64,000 bases of DNA from Treponema sp. (GTDB lineage Bacteria > Spirochaetota > Spirochaetia > Treponematales > Treponemataceae). The position numbers were made by a program, and so were the translations under genes. Where the stretch lies: contig JAFLSO010000002.1 of assembly GCA_022510925.1 (NCBI GenBank), forward strand, positions 62,001-126,000. Direction: 5' to 3'. Numbering within the stretch: the first letter of the stretch is position 1; each line of letters begins with the position of its first letter. Shown here piece after piece: positions 24,661 to 32,829 of this stretch. Under the pieces are notes generated by a model that had not been told where the DNA came from, made no database searches, and saw only the letters and a program-made list of their open reading frames with translations.

Positions 24661-25205
24661 TTCTTTTCTCCCAGAATCTCATCATAAATTTTGTGGTACG
24701 AAGAAAGACCTTCGTCTCTTGTAAACTTCTTCATGCGCTCCGCGAGCATAAGGCGCAGCCCGTAGCTGTACACCGCGTCCGTGCAGAACTGGTCCAGAGG
24801 ACTGAGCCTGTCCAGCACGCCCAGGCGGTACTGGTTCAGAAACTGCTCCGCCCCCAGAGGACTGTCCATGCCGGCCGCAGTGCGCGCCGCCTGAATCACC
24901 TCTCCGTCAGAAGTCACAGGAAGATCCTTTATATCCTTCTTCATTTTGAGTGCGCGGACCTGGGCCAGAGCAAGCCTCAGGGAACGCTCTTTTTCGTACC
25001 ACTGGTCAAGAAAACTTGAGCCCGTGCTCTCTCTTTCAAGCGGAGGTGTAAGCGAAAGCTCCTGCGCCGCCTTTGCGCTCTGAGGGCACATAAAGCGGGC
25101 GCATAAGTCGCGGTAGTAGTCCACGCTTATGGGAAGCTTGGCGCCTGAGTCATCGCTCACTGTGAAAGCCGGAAGCTGGGCCACCAGATAATACAGTTTT
25201 TCCAC
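24657..25205 (-). CDS. DUF2764 protein, probable V-ATPase accessory subunit
   Basis: 182 residues with no membrane segment. Spirochaete V-ATPase operons carry a DUF2764 gene at this place, between E and A, where others carry subunit C. MEKLYYLVAQLPAF at the start is typical. It probably takes the place of the C/d subunit that joins the stalk to the ring. The start is GTG 25205, with GAGG six bases upstream; it overlaps atpA by 4 bp. Confidence 0.8.
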   Translation of the reverse strand: MEKLYYLVAQLPAFTVSDDSGAKLPISVDYYRDLCARFMCPQSAKAAQELSLTPPLERESTGSSFLDQWYEKERSLRLALAQVRALKMKKDIKDLPVTSDGEVIQAARTAAGMDSPLGAEQFLNQYRLGVLDRLSPLDQFCTDAVYSYGLRLMLAERMKKFTRDEGLSSYHKIYDEILGEKK

Positions 25206-25217
25206 TCTGTACCTCGA

Positions 25218-25970
25218 TTACTTCTTCGCTTTTTTCGTTGCGGCGGGTTTCTTAGCGGGAGCCTTTCTGGCCGGCTTCTCTTCGGCCGCAGCGGACTTTT
25301 TGCCGGTATTCTTCTCAGCCTTCTCCTCTGCGCCTGAATCCGCGGACTCAGACGGAACGCCTCCGGCCGCGCGCTTCATAAGCTCGGTGGTGCGCGGGTT
25401 CAGATATGCGCTGAAAAGACCCGCCACCTCCTCCGCGCTGAAATCATAGAACGCGGAGCCGTCCTTGGAGCCGATACGGAAACCTGAAGAGACTGAGGAA
25501 TCAGCCTTAAGCACAAGTCCCTTGGATATCTGGGCTTTGAGCGCGGTCTTTAAATCTGACTCCAGAGCCTTAAGATCCTTGGGGGAAAGAAGCACTGCAA
25601 GATCGGAGGCATCGGGATTCGCGGCCCATGCCTTTACCGTCTCGGGGACAAGTTTCTTAAGAACATCCTTGTCCAGAGCCTTCTCCGTTTTTTCGGTGAC
25701 AATGGCTGAAAGCTCCTTTGTTATGCCGTCCCGGAACGAAATAATCAGGTTCCGTCCGGCCTGCGTGATGGCATCCTCGCTGGCTTTCTCCATGCGCGCA
25801 GTCTCGGCCCTGGCATTCTTTATAATGCCGTCCGCTTTCTCCTGAGCCTCGCTAATGATTGAAGCCGCCTTTTTTTCCGCATCAGCGATGATTTTCTGTG
25901 CGGAGGTCTCGGCGCTTGCAACTCCGTCTTTTTTGATCCTGTCGATCAGTTCTTGTAACTGGACGTCCAT
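25218..25970 (-). CDS. atpE: V-type ATP synthase subunit E with basic C-terminal tail
   Basis: About 250 residues, the peripheral stalk subunit. Residues 1-90 form the expected coiled coil (ADAEKKAASIISEAQEKAD), then the globular C-terminal domain (LAVLLSPKDLKALE, SGFRIGSKDGSAFYDFS). After residue about 205 there is a 40-residue tail rich in Lys, Ala, Glu and Pro (AEEKPARKAPAKKP), which resembles histone H1-like tails and is not part of the family. ATG 25970 is chosen over TTG 25973 because GAGG is well spaced from it. First gene of the operon. Confidence 0.9.
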   Translation of the reverse strand: MDVQLQELIDRIKKDGVASAETSAQKIIADAEKKAASIISEAQEKADGIIKNARAETARMEKASEDAITQAGRNLIISFRDGITKELSAIVTEKTEKALDKDVLKKLVPETVKAWAANPDASDLAVLLSPKDLKALESDLKTALKAQISKGLVLKADSSVSSGFRIGSKDGSAFYDFSAEEVAGLFSAYLNPRTTELMKRAAGGVPSESADSGAEEKAEKNTGKKSAAAEEKPARKAPAKKPAATKKAKK

Positions 25971-25987
25971 CAATGACCTCGCTTAAA

Positions 25988-26024
25988 AATATATTAACCT
26001 TGATGCGGAGCCGCAAAGCCCCGC
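25988..26024 (-). promoter_or_regulatory. hairpin and probable promoter before the V-ATPase operon
   Basis: On the minus strand GCGGGGC-TTTGCG-GCTCCGC (26024-26005, one wobble) lies after galM without a direct T run. TTGCGG (26016-26011) and TATATT (25993-25988) have 17-bp spacing, with the -35 inside the hairpin. The leader would be about 12-15 bases and hold the GAGG site. Confidence 0.45.
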
Positions 26025-26034
26025 CTGCCTAAAA

Positions 26035-27081
26035 CTACATGTTAAAGGCGTATTTAGTTACCTGGTGATATTCCTCTCCCGGGCGCAGTATGCAGCTGGG
26101 GAACTGCGATTTGTTAGGCGCGTCAGGATATGCCTCCGCCTCCATGCAGATGGCATCATGCTTATGGTAGACATGGCCGTTCTTTCCCACAAGCCCCTCT
26201 ATGAAATTGCCGGTATAAATCTGCACGGCGGGCTCGGTGGTGGCCATGGTCATGCTGCGGCCGCTCTCGGGGTCCTTAAGTTTGGCGAAAAGCCTGAGCT
26301 TGCCGTCGCCGGAGCCATCCACACAGAACGCATGGTCATAGCCGTCTCCTGTCTGCGCCATGTCCTTTCCCAAAGTCTTAGGATGCGTGAAGTCGAACGC
26401 GGGGTTGTCCCTGACGTTTATCTTGGCGCCAGTGGGAATAAGATTGTCCGACACCTCCACATACTCGGAGCAGTCCATCTGAAGCTCAAGCGGCTCTATG
26501 CTGCCAGCCTCGTTTCCGCGCAAATTAAAATAAGCGTGGTTCGTGAGGTTTATGGGAGTGGCTTTGTCGCTCTCCGCGAAATACTCAAGCGTAATCTCGT
26601 TCTGCTCGTTGAGCGTGTAAATCACCTTAATCCTTACATTGCCGGGGAAGCCCTGCTCGCCGTCATAGCTGTACCGGCTGAACTCCACGCCCAGACCGTG
26701 CTCCGTGCGGATTTTCTTAGCCTTCCACACTTTTTTCTCGTAGCGGTCAAAGCCTCCGTGCAGGAAATTCTCGCCGTCATTTTTATCAAGATTGTATTTT
26801 ATGCCGTCAAGCGTGAACGACGCTCCGCCTATGCGGTTTGCGAAACGTCCCACCACAGTGCCGAAGCACGACTGGCTGTTTATGTAGCCGCTGAGGGACG
26901 AGTAGCCCAGAAGGACATCCACTTTTTTTCCGCCCTTCGCGCTGAGTATTATGCTTGTGAGTGTGCAGCCGTAATCAGTGCAGGAAAAACTCATCTTACC
27001 GTTGGACACGGTGTACAGGCGGACTTTGGTGCCGTCACCAAGCAGTCCGAACTTCGCTTTCTTCAGTTTCAAATCGCTCAT
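26035..27081 (-). CDS. galM: aldose 1-epimerase (mutarotase)
   Basis: 348 residues. It interconverts alpha and beta anomers of galactose or glucose. GRFANRIGGASFTLDG, LHGGFDRYEKKVW, the catalytic base region NLTNHAYFNLRG and EAEAYPDAPN near the C-terminus are family hallmarks. No signal peptide, so cytoplasmic. It has its own promoter inside the end of the upstream gene, and is separated from the V-ATPase operon by 64 bp. Confidence 0.93.
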   Translation of the reverse strand: MSDLKLKKAKFGLLGDGTKVRLYTVSNGKMSFSCTDYGCTLTSIILSAKGGKKVDVLLGYSSLSGYINSQSCFGTVVGRFANRIGGASFTLDGIKYNLDKNDGENFLHGGFDRYEKKVWKAKKIRTEHGLGVEFSRYSYDGEQGFPGNVRIKVIYTLNEQNEITLEYFAESDKATPINLTNHAYFNLRGNEAGSIEPLELQMDCSEYVEVSDNLIPTGAKINVRDNPAFDFTHPKTLGKDMAQTGDGYDHAFCVDGSGDGKLRLFAKLKDPESGRSMTMATTEPAVQIYTGNFIEGLVGKNGHVYHKHDAICMEAEAYPDAPNKSQFPSCILRPGEEYHQVTKYAFNM

Positions 27082-27091
27082 ATTATTATAG

Positions 27092-27119
27092 AGTATAAAC
27101 GTTTTTTACGAAAATTCAA
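27092..27119 (-). promoter_or_regulatory. promoter of galM
   Basis: On the minus strand TTGAAT (27119-27114, in the last codons of the previous gene), 16-bp spacer, TATACT (27097-27092). The start codon follows ten bases later with no Shine-Dalgarno sequence. A second TATAAT lies three bases from the ATG and is too close to act in the normal way. Confidence 0.65.
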
Positions 27120-27837
27120 GCGCTAATTTCACTTCGCTCACGGTTCTTCCCAGTTTCTCGGAGATTTTCTCCGCGTCGAATCCCAAGTCCGCCAGGCTCC
27201 TTACCTGCGCATAAAAATCCTCCCTGGGAGAGGACTGCCTCTCATCGGCAAAAATCCTGGGCTCCAGGATGGGGATGTAATGCACGCGCTCATCAGGCTC
27301 CGGCACCTCAAAGTTGTCAGAGGGCACTGACGCGGCAAGCGCCTGCTCCTCCGCACCCGGCGCGCTATCCCCGGATTTCCTTACGGCGTTGGCGGCGTAA
27401 AAAGAGTCTATGCGGGCACCAGAGCGCGGTCTCTCGCTTTTGTCTTTGTCCTTGTCAAAGAGGAACTCTGACTGCGCCTCCTCCGTGCCTTTTTTAGGCG
27501 GGCGGGATTTTCTTGCGGCGTGGTTCGCCTCCTCCACCTTGGACTGGAATGAGCGGCGCGTCTCTGCCTCCACTTTCTTAAGCTCGCCGCGAAGCTTTGT
27601 TATCTCACGCTCCGCCTCCGCCGACACCGCCCTGAGCTCCTTTATCCTTTCGTTAATCAGGCTCACGTTCCTTTCCGCGTTCCTGTTCATCTCAGTCAGC
27701 AGGGAATTAAGCTCGTCGCGGGTGCGCCGCATTATGTCGTCCGTGGAGAAAATTTTCTTGAAGCGGAATGCGAACACAATCCACATGGTTATGTTGAATG
27801 CTATGAGCAGAAATGCCAGGGTAAGCACAGCGTCCAT
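27106..27837 (-). CDS. membrane-anchored coiled-coil protein of the SwrB/DUF2802 type, last gene of the motility operon
   Basis: 243 residues. A single N-terminal helix (residues 3-24) is followed by a coiled coil (about 35-100), a disordered charged region and a C-terminal helix-turn-helix-like segment (LADLGFDAEKISEKLGRTVSEVKLAL). This layout and the position behind the motility sigma factor recall Bacillus SwrB and DUF2802 proteins. The role in flagellar assembly is inferred. GAGG precedes the ATG; it follows the previous gene by two bases. Confidence 0.62.
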   Translation of the reverse strand: MDAVLTLAFLLIAFNITMWIVFAFRFKKIFSTDDIMRRTRDELNSLLTEMNRNAERNVSLINERIKELRAVSAEAEREITKLRGELKKVEAETRRSFQSKVEEANHAARKSRPPKKGTEEAQSEFLFDKDKDKSERPRSGARIDSFYAANAVRKSGDSAPGAEEQALAASVPSDNFEVPEPDERVHYIPILEPRIFADERQSSPREDFYAQVRSLADLGFDAEKISEKLGRTVSEVKLALEFS

Positions 27838-27839
27838 GT

Positions 27840-28178
27840 CTACCTCGTTATGTCTATGTGACGGCCCAATGCAGGGTCGGTTATCTCCGCGTATTTAGGG
27901 GCGGGGCTGTCCTCCTGCTCCCTGTCCTGTCTCCTGGCGTCTCCGTCCTGCCCGGCCTGCTGCGATGAGCCCTGCGCGTTGTTCTTGACGCCCTCCTCTT
28001 CCGTCTGCGGCTTGGAAATCTGCCGCACGGACTGCGATTTCTGAAGGTTCTGCTGCTCCGTGTGCGCCTGATTCACCTGGGACGCTATCTGGGCGTTCTG
28101 CCCCTGGGACGCATTGTACTTAGCGACTTTGTCCATCTGCGAGTAGATGCCAGTCAAATCAATTGGATGAATAGCCAT
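27840..28178 (-). CDS. small hydrophilic protein in the motility operon
   Basis: 112 residues from ATG 28178, overlapping the DUF342 gene by 20 bp. The first 20 residues (AIHPIDLTGIYSQMDKVAKYN) look conserved in style; the rest is Gln-, Glu- and Asp-rich and probably disordered, ending with ALGRHIDITR. Not recognised. A longer frame from 28340 is antisense-like and lacks a start signal. Confidence 0.65.
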   Translation of the reverse strand: MAIHPIDLTGIYSQMDKVAKYNASQGQNAQIASQVNQAHTEQQNLQKSQSVRQISKPQTEEEGVKNNAQGSSQQAGQDGDARRQDREQEDSPAPKYAEITDPALGRHIDITR

Positions 28179-30132
28179 CTGGCAGCTCCACGTCCGCTGT
28201 AACCTGGGTGGGATCAAATTTGCCCCTGCGCACGAAACCGTTCTCGTAGTAGAAGCACACGGCCTTGCAGTCCGACTTGACCTCATCCTTCTCATCGCGG
28301 ACAAAAATCTTGGTGCCGGCGTAAACCGTGCCCGAGACATTGACTTTGCCCACCACCTTTAGCTCCGCGAGGCGCTGCTGGATTTGGGTTATCTCCTCAG
28401 TCCACTCGTTGCTCTGCTCTGTTATCTCACCCTTGCGCTGCATGAGCTTTGCCAGGGACTCCTCTTTATCTGCGGGAAGGGAGCGGCGTATCTTCTTCTG
28501 ATTCTCAAGCGTGAAGATGTTGAGGTCCACCTCCTCCAGCTCTTTCATGAGGTCGCCCTGAAGTTCCTGAAGCTCTATGAGGCGCTGCTTTTTCTGCGGG
28601 TCTATGCCCACCTCAAGCACGGTCTCCGTACCGCCGCCGGGACTTCCGATGTTCTTGGCGGAGATTTCCTCCGTTGCGAAAAGGTGTCCTCCAGTAATCT
28701 GCGCGCGTTTTCCTTTGAGTATGATTTTTCTCTGGGCGGTGACATTGCTGTTCATTATGTTGTCGTTGACGATGACATACTCCCCCGCCCTTACGGTCTC
28801 GTTCTGTATGAAGCGCGCCCACACGCTTCTGGGAGTGGTGATTTTTCCCTCATCGCGGCCCATGACGCCCTGTGAGATTACGATGTCTCCCTCCGCCTCT
28901 ATCTGGCAGTTTCCTACGGAGCCGTAAATCTCCACGTTTCCCGTAGCCTTTATGTTGTAGCCGTCCTCCACGCTTCCGCGGCAAATCACAGTGCCCATAA
29001 AGTTTATGTTTCCTGTCTTTATGTTCACGCCCGGAACCTCGTAGACTTCCTCCACGGTAATCTTTCCGTTCACCAGCATGACCTGGCCGCTTTTCTCCGC
29101 GACTACGGTGCGGCCGTCACTGTCAAGCCTTACGTTCTGTCCCAGCTGTATGTTTATGTCCTTGCCGTTCTTAGCCTCAAGATATTTGCCCATTATGGTC
29201 TTTCCGCCTTTACCGCGCTGGGGAAGCATTTTCTGTGCAAGCGGCTGCCCCTCCACCACGTTCTGTATGAGGTTCAGCTCCTTGAAGTCAACCTGCCCGT
29301 TCTCCGTCTCCTTTATGCGGAGCTTGGTGCGGTCAGTCTCAAAGTTATACGCTATGTACGCGTCGCGCCCATGGACGGGAAGAACAGCCTCCGCCACCAC
29401 ATACGGCATGTCGTACACGGGATTGTCAAGGAACGCCTCTATCTTCTCATCGCTTATTCCGGCCACCACGTTCTGCGTCTTGAGAGCGGCAAGAATCTGA
29501 TCCTTGGTAATCTCCGACCCGCTGCCTGAGGGCGGCGAGACAGTTATTGTGGCTTGCATCTCGTCATCGGCCACATCCAGCGCCATAACGGCGTCTCCGG
29601 CAGGCTCATGGTTATAGAGACCCACCTCCTTGTACTCGCCGTCAGTGCCCTTCTCCGCATATTTCTTTATGTCGCCTTCCTCTAGGGATGTGGTGTCCCC
29701 GCGGCGGCAGTCCTCCAGAATCATCTTGTAGTTTACAGGCTTTCCTCTGCCCACAGGAAGAATCACTTTTATGCAGATGCGGCTCTTGAACCTGTGCACG
29801 TAATATATTCCGTCCTTATCCACAATCTTGTTCTCTTCCTCCATCTCAGAGTCTGAGAAGATTGCCTCGTCCGCGGATTTCTTTTTCTGCTGTATAATCT
29901 CGGGATTCTCGTAGACTTTCAGATGCCACGGCTTTTTCAGAAGCCCGAGCATTCCTGAGAATCCTTTCTCCACGACCTCGTACTCAAGGTTCTGTACATT
30001 CGTCTCCAGCTGGACAGCCGCGTCGGCCAGACAGTCCTCCAGGGTGTCCGCCTGCACCTCCACCACATGAATCTCTTTGTCTATGGCGAGGCGTTTCTCC
30101 ATGTCCAAGCGCAGCTGGTCCAATGTAACCAT
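28159..30132 (-). CDS. DUF342 (FapA-like) protein
   Basis: 657 residues. An N-terminal Jag-like domain (about 20-75: ADTLEDCLADAAVQLET, VEKGFSGMLGLL) is followed by the DUF342 core with the repeated polar beta-helix part (NIKATGNVEIYGSVGN, EAEGDIVISQGVMG) and coiled coil (about 520-620). DUF342 proteins lie beside flagellar or polar genes in several bacteria. The start shares a base with the sigma factor stop. Confidence 0.85.
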   Translation of the reverse strand: MVTLDQLRLDMEKRLAIDKEIHVVEVQADTLEDCLADAAVQLETNVQNLEYEVVEKGFSGMLGLLKKPWHLKVYENPEIIQQKKKSADEAIFSDSEMEEENKIVDKDGIYYVHRFKSRICIKVILPVGRGKPVNYKMILEDCRRGDTTSLEEGDIKKYAEKGTDGEYKEVGLYNHEPAGDAVMALDVADDEMQATITVSPPSGSGSEITKDQILAALKTQNVVAGISDEKIEAFLDNPVYDMPYVVAEAVLPVHGRDAYIAYNFETDRTKLRIKETENGQVDFKELNLIQNVVEGQPLAQKMLPQRGKGGKTIMGKYLEAKNGKDINIQLGQNVRLDSDGRTVVAEKSGQVMLVNGKITVEEVYEVPGVNIKTGNINFMGTVICRGSVEDGYNIKATGNVEIYGSVGNCQIEAEGDIVISQGVMGRDEGKITTPRSVWARFIQNETVRAGEYVIVNDNIMNSNVTAQRKIILKGKRAQITGGHLFATEEISAKNIGSPGGGTETVLEVGIDPQKKQRLIELQELQGDLMKELEEVDLNIFTLENQKKIRRSLPADKEESLAKLMQRKGEITEQSNEWTEEITQIQQRLAELKVVGKVNVSGTVYAGTKIFVRDEKDEVKSDCKAVCFYYENGFVRRGKFDPTQVTADVELPDGYSSN

Positions 30133-30920
30133 CAGAAAATGCCCTTCCTTATGCTGGTGAGCTTTGCGCGCAGATGAAGGTTGGCTTTGGAGTGAAGCTG
30201 GCTTATGCGGCTCTCGCTTACGTTGAGGACCTGGCCTATCTCCTTGAACGTAAGGTCCTCGTGATAGTAAAGGACTATGACCATTTTCTCGTTCTGCGGA
30301 AGCTCGTTTATGGCCTGTATGATTACGCGGCGCACCTCCTCGCGCTCCACGATTACGTCGGGGTTGAGGGAGTTGGGGGCCTCTATGCTGTCTCCTATGG
30401 ACATGTGGTCTGAGTCGTCACCGGAATACCAGACATCGTTCAGGGAAAGCATGCTCGTTCCGCTGACTTTCATTATGGTGGTCTGGTACTCGCTCTCCGT
30501 CATGCCCATGGCCTGCGCTATCTCAGCGTCGCTCGCGGTGCGTCCCAGACGGCTCTCCAGCTCGGCGATGGTCTCCTCTATCTCGCGGGACTTCTGCCTT
30601 ACGGAGCGCGGCACCCAGTCCAGCTCGCGCAGCTCGTCGAATATGGCGCCGCGGATTCTTGTGACGGCGTAAGTCTTGAACTTTACGTTCTTGTCCAAGT
30701 CGAATTTATTTATGGCATCCAAAAGCCCGAACTGGCCGAAACCCACCAGGTCATCGAATTCCACGCTCTCGGGCATGCCGGTGGAGATTTTTCCGGCCAC
30801 ATACTTCACGAGCGGCATGTACTGCCGAATGAGCTTATCGCGAATCTGCGGAGACTTGGTCTTTTTGAATTCGCGCCAGAGTTCTTCTTCTGTCTTTTCG
30901 TCTAAAAGCGAAACTGCCAT
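30132..30920 (-). CDS. fliA: motility sigma factor, FliA/WhiG family
   Basis: 262 residues with sigma regions 2 (VEFDDLVGFGQFGLLDAINKF), 3 and 4 (EDLTFKEIGQVLNVSESRISQLHSKA). FliA directs polymerase to late flagellar genes such as flagellins. No anti-sigma FlgM is visible in the window. It lies near the end of the operon, abutting the genes on both sides. Confidence 0.93.
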   Translation of the reverse strand: MAVSLLDEKTEEELWREFKKTKSPQIRDKLIRQYMPLVKYVAGKISTGMPESVEFDDLVGFGQFGLLDAINKFDLDKNVKFKTYAVTRIRGAIFDELRELDWVPRSVRQKSREIEETIAELESRLGRTASDAEIAQAMGMTESEYQTTIMKVSGTSMLSLNDVWYSGDDSDHMSIGDSIEAPNSLNPDVIVEREEVRRVIIQAINELPQNEKMVIVLYYHEDLTFKEIGQVLNVSESRISQLHSKANLHLRAKLTSIRKGIF

Positions 30921-31877
30921 TTAGTCATCCTTTTTCAACAGCGTCTGTATGGCCTTGGCCATGGTAGATGCGTCATGATTGGAGGCCTGCGAGCCGTCCA
31001 CCAGCGAGACACGGCCAGACTCCTCTGAGTCCGCGGACCCGGAGCTGGCAAATTCGCTGTCATTTATTACTTCTCCTGAGGAGCTGCCGTCCGACAGACC
31101 AAAGGAAACATCTCCTATGTCAGGCAGGCTGTCTATCTCTTTTATGTCCGCCGCCTGTTTAGCCTTGCGCTCTGCCGCCGCCTGCTCTTTTGCGGAAAGA
31201 TGCGCCTTGTGCTCCGGCTCGGGCGGAGTCTTAAGCGGCTCCCCGAGCTGGACGGGCTTGAACTCAGGTTTCTCGGGCGGAGTGTCCGGCTCCGTTTTGG
31301 CGGCCTCACCTGCGGAACGCTGAGGGGAAGCTGTCTGTGCCGCCGAGGCATTCTGCGCCGCAATATCCGAGGATGCGCCGGTTGCAGGAGACTTCTCTGC
31401 TGCATCTGGCGCGGCGCTGGCAGCGGGCTCAGGCTCAGTGCCTGCTCTCTTACCGAACGACGGTCCGTGCGGCATGGCAGCAATCTCCTCGGCGGTGGGC
31501 TTATCCTCCTGCACGGGGGCATATGGAGCGGGCTTTGCCTTTTTGGCGCCTGCACTGAATCCCATAGAGCCGGAGCCTACGGCGAACTGCGGTCCCGCGC
31601 CGTCATCCGTAAGATTCTCATCGCCTATGGTTATGTCCACGGTTCCTCCGCGGCCCTCCCCCGGCTGGGGCTGCTGAGGCTCCGACAGGGAGTCATCCTC
31701 CACGGAAAGGAACTTGCCGCTAAGGAAATCTATTCCCAGCGCCAGAAGCCCGAATACCACGGCAAAAATCACGGAGCGGAGAAGCGTCCTGCCTATGCGA
31801 TGGGTAGCTATGATGCTGATAAGGAAGGAAAGCACGAAGCCCAAGCCCGTGCAGATGAAAACTCTTTTTAGTTTCAT
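30921..31877 (-). CDS. membrane protein with disordered tail, motility operon
   Basis: 318 residues. Two N-terminal helices (about 5-27 and 32-54) precede a long Pro/Ala/Glu/Ser-rich disordered part, and the last 30 residues form a possible helix (DASTMAKAIQTLLKKDD). Not recognised; the position between flhG and fliA suggests a spirochaete-specific flagellar or regulatory role. GAGGGG precedes the ATG. Confidence 0.65.
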   Translation of the reverse strand: MKLKRVFICTGLGFVLSFLISIIATHRIGRTLLRSVIFAVVFGLLALGIDFLSGKFLSVEDDSLSEPQQPQPGEGRGGTVDITIGDENLTDDGAGPQFAVGSGSMGFSAGAKKAKPAPYAPVQEDKPTAEEIAAMPHGPSFGKRAGTEPEPAASAAPDAAEKSPATGASSDIAAQNASAAQTASPQRSAGEAAKTEPDTPPEKPEFKPVQLGEPLKTPPEPEHKAHLSAKEQAAAERKAKQAADIKEIDSLPDIGDVSFGLSDGSSSGEVINDSEFASSGSADSEESGRVSLVDGSQASNHDASTMAKAIQTLLKKDD

Positions 31878-31900
31878 ATCCCCTCGACTCCCATTACATA

Positions 31901-31929
31901 AGAGTAAGGCAAAAAGCCTGTCTGGTCAA
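31901..31929 (-). promoter_or_regulatory. possible internal promoter before the fliA segment
   Basis: On the minus strand TTGACC (31929-31924), 17-bp spacer, TACTCT (31906-31901), in the 67-bp gap after flhG. The spacer includes an AGGC-TTTTT-GCCT inverted repeat. It could raise expression of fliA and the genes after it. Confidence 0.45.
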
Positions 31930-31944
31930 GTTCAAGTTTGCCTT

Positions 31945-32829
31945 TCACCTGGATTTTTTGCCTCCAAGGAATTTCTTAAGGAAGTTCGACACTCCCGCGT
32001 CAGAGCCCAGGTCAGTTTTCTCTATGCGGCCGACTATGTGCTTAAGGCACATGGCGGGCTTGCTGGTGGGATTCACCACGATGAAAGGTTTCTGGCGGAT
32101 AACGCTCGCCTGCACCACAGGGTCATCGTAGACGAATCCTATGTAGTCCACCTTATAGTTCAGGAACTGCCCCACTATGGTGATTATGCGCTCCGAGATT
32201 CGTTTTCCCTCGTCGGCCGAATGCACCCTGTTCACAAGAAGCTTTAAATTTATCTCCCGGTTAACAAGCTCTGTGGTGATGATTTTTATTATGCCGTAAG
32301 CGTCCGTGATGGCGGTGGGCTCAGGGGTCGTGACCACATAGACCTCATCTGCCGCGGCCACGAACTGCAGCACGTTGTTCGCCACGCCCGCGCCTGTGTC
32401 TATGATTATTATGTCCGCATTGGAGAGGGACGCGAACTCATTGGCGAAATAGTCAAGCTCGTCCTTTGAAAGATTCGCTATCTTGGAGAAGCCGGATGCT
32501 CCCGCTATGAACCTTATGCCGAATTCAGTGTCCAGTATTATTTCGCTCATTTTTTTCTGATGGTTTATGACGTTCATCAGATTGTACTGAGGGACTATGT
32601 TCAGGAGCACGTTCACGTTCGCCATGCCAAGGTCGCCGTCAATCAGTATGACTTTTTTCCCGAGCTGCCCGTACGCTATGGCCATGTTCACGGCCAGGTT
32701 GGTTTTTCCCACGCCGCCTTTACCGCTCGTTATGGCGATGATACGGGTCTTATGTGAGTTGGGGCGGGAAATCCTAGAGCTCTCAGTGCCCTGCATAAGC
32801 GCGCGAAGTTCGTCTGCCTGTTCTTCCAT
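31945..32829 (-). CDS. flhG: FlhG/FleN-type MinD-like ATPase
   Basis: 294 residues. It helps set flagellar number and place with FlhF. The deviant Walker A motif SGKGGVGKTN is at residues about 34-43, and DGDLGMANVNVLL and IIIDTGAGVANN are the Walker B-type signatures. Residues 1-20 may contain the FlhF-activating helix. It starts one base after the flhF stop. Confidence 0.93.
   Translation of the reverse strand: MEEQADELRALMQGTESSRISRPNSHKTRIIAITSGKGGVGKTNLAVNMAIAYGQLGKKVILIDGDLGMANVNVLLNIVPQYNLMNVINHQKKMSEIILDTEFGIRFIAGASGFSKIANLSKDELDYFANEFASLSNADIIIIDTGAGVANNVLQFVAAADEVYVVTTPEPTAITDAYGIIKIITTELVNREINLKLLVNRVHSADEGKRISERIITIVGQFLNYKVDYIGFVYDDPVVQASVIRQKPFIVVNPTSKPAMCLKHIVGRIEKTDLGSDAGVSNFLKKFLGGKKSR

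Noticed and set aside
26065..27126. 353-codon open frame opposite galM
   Set aside because: It is antisense to a gene with clear epimerase motifs and arises from the codon bias of the real gene.
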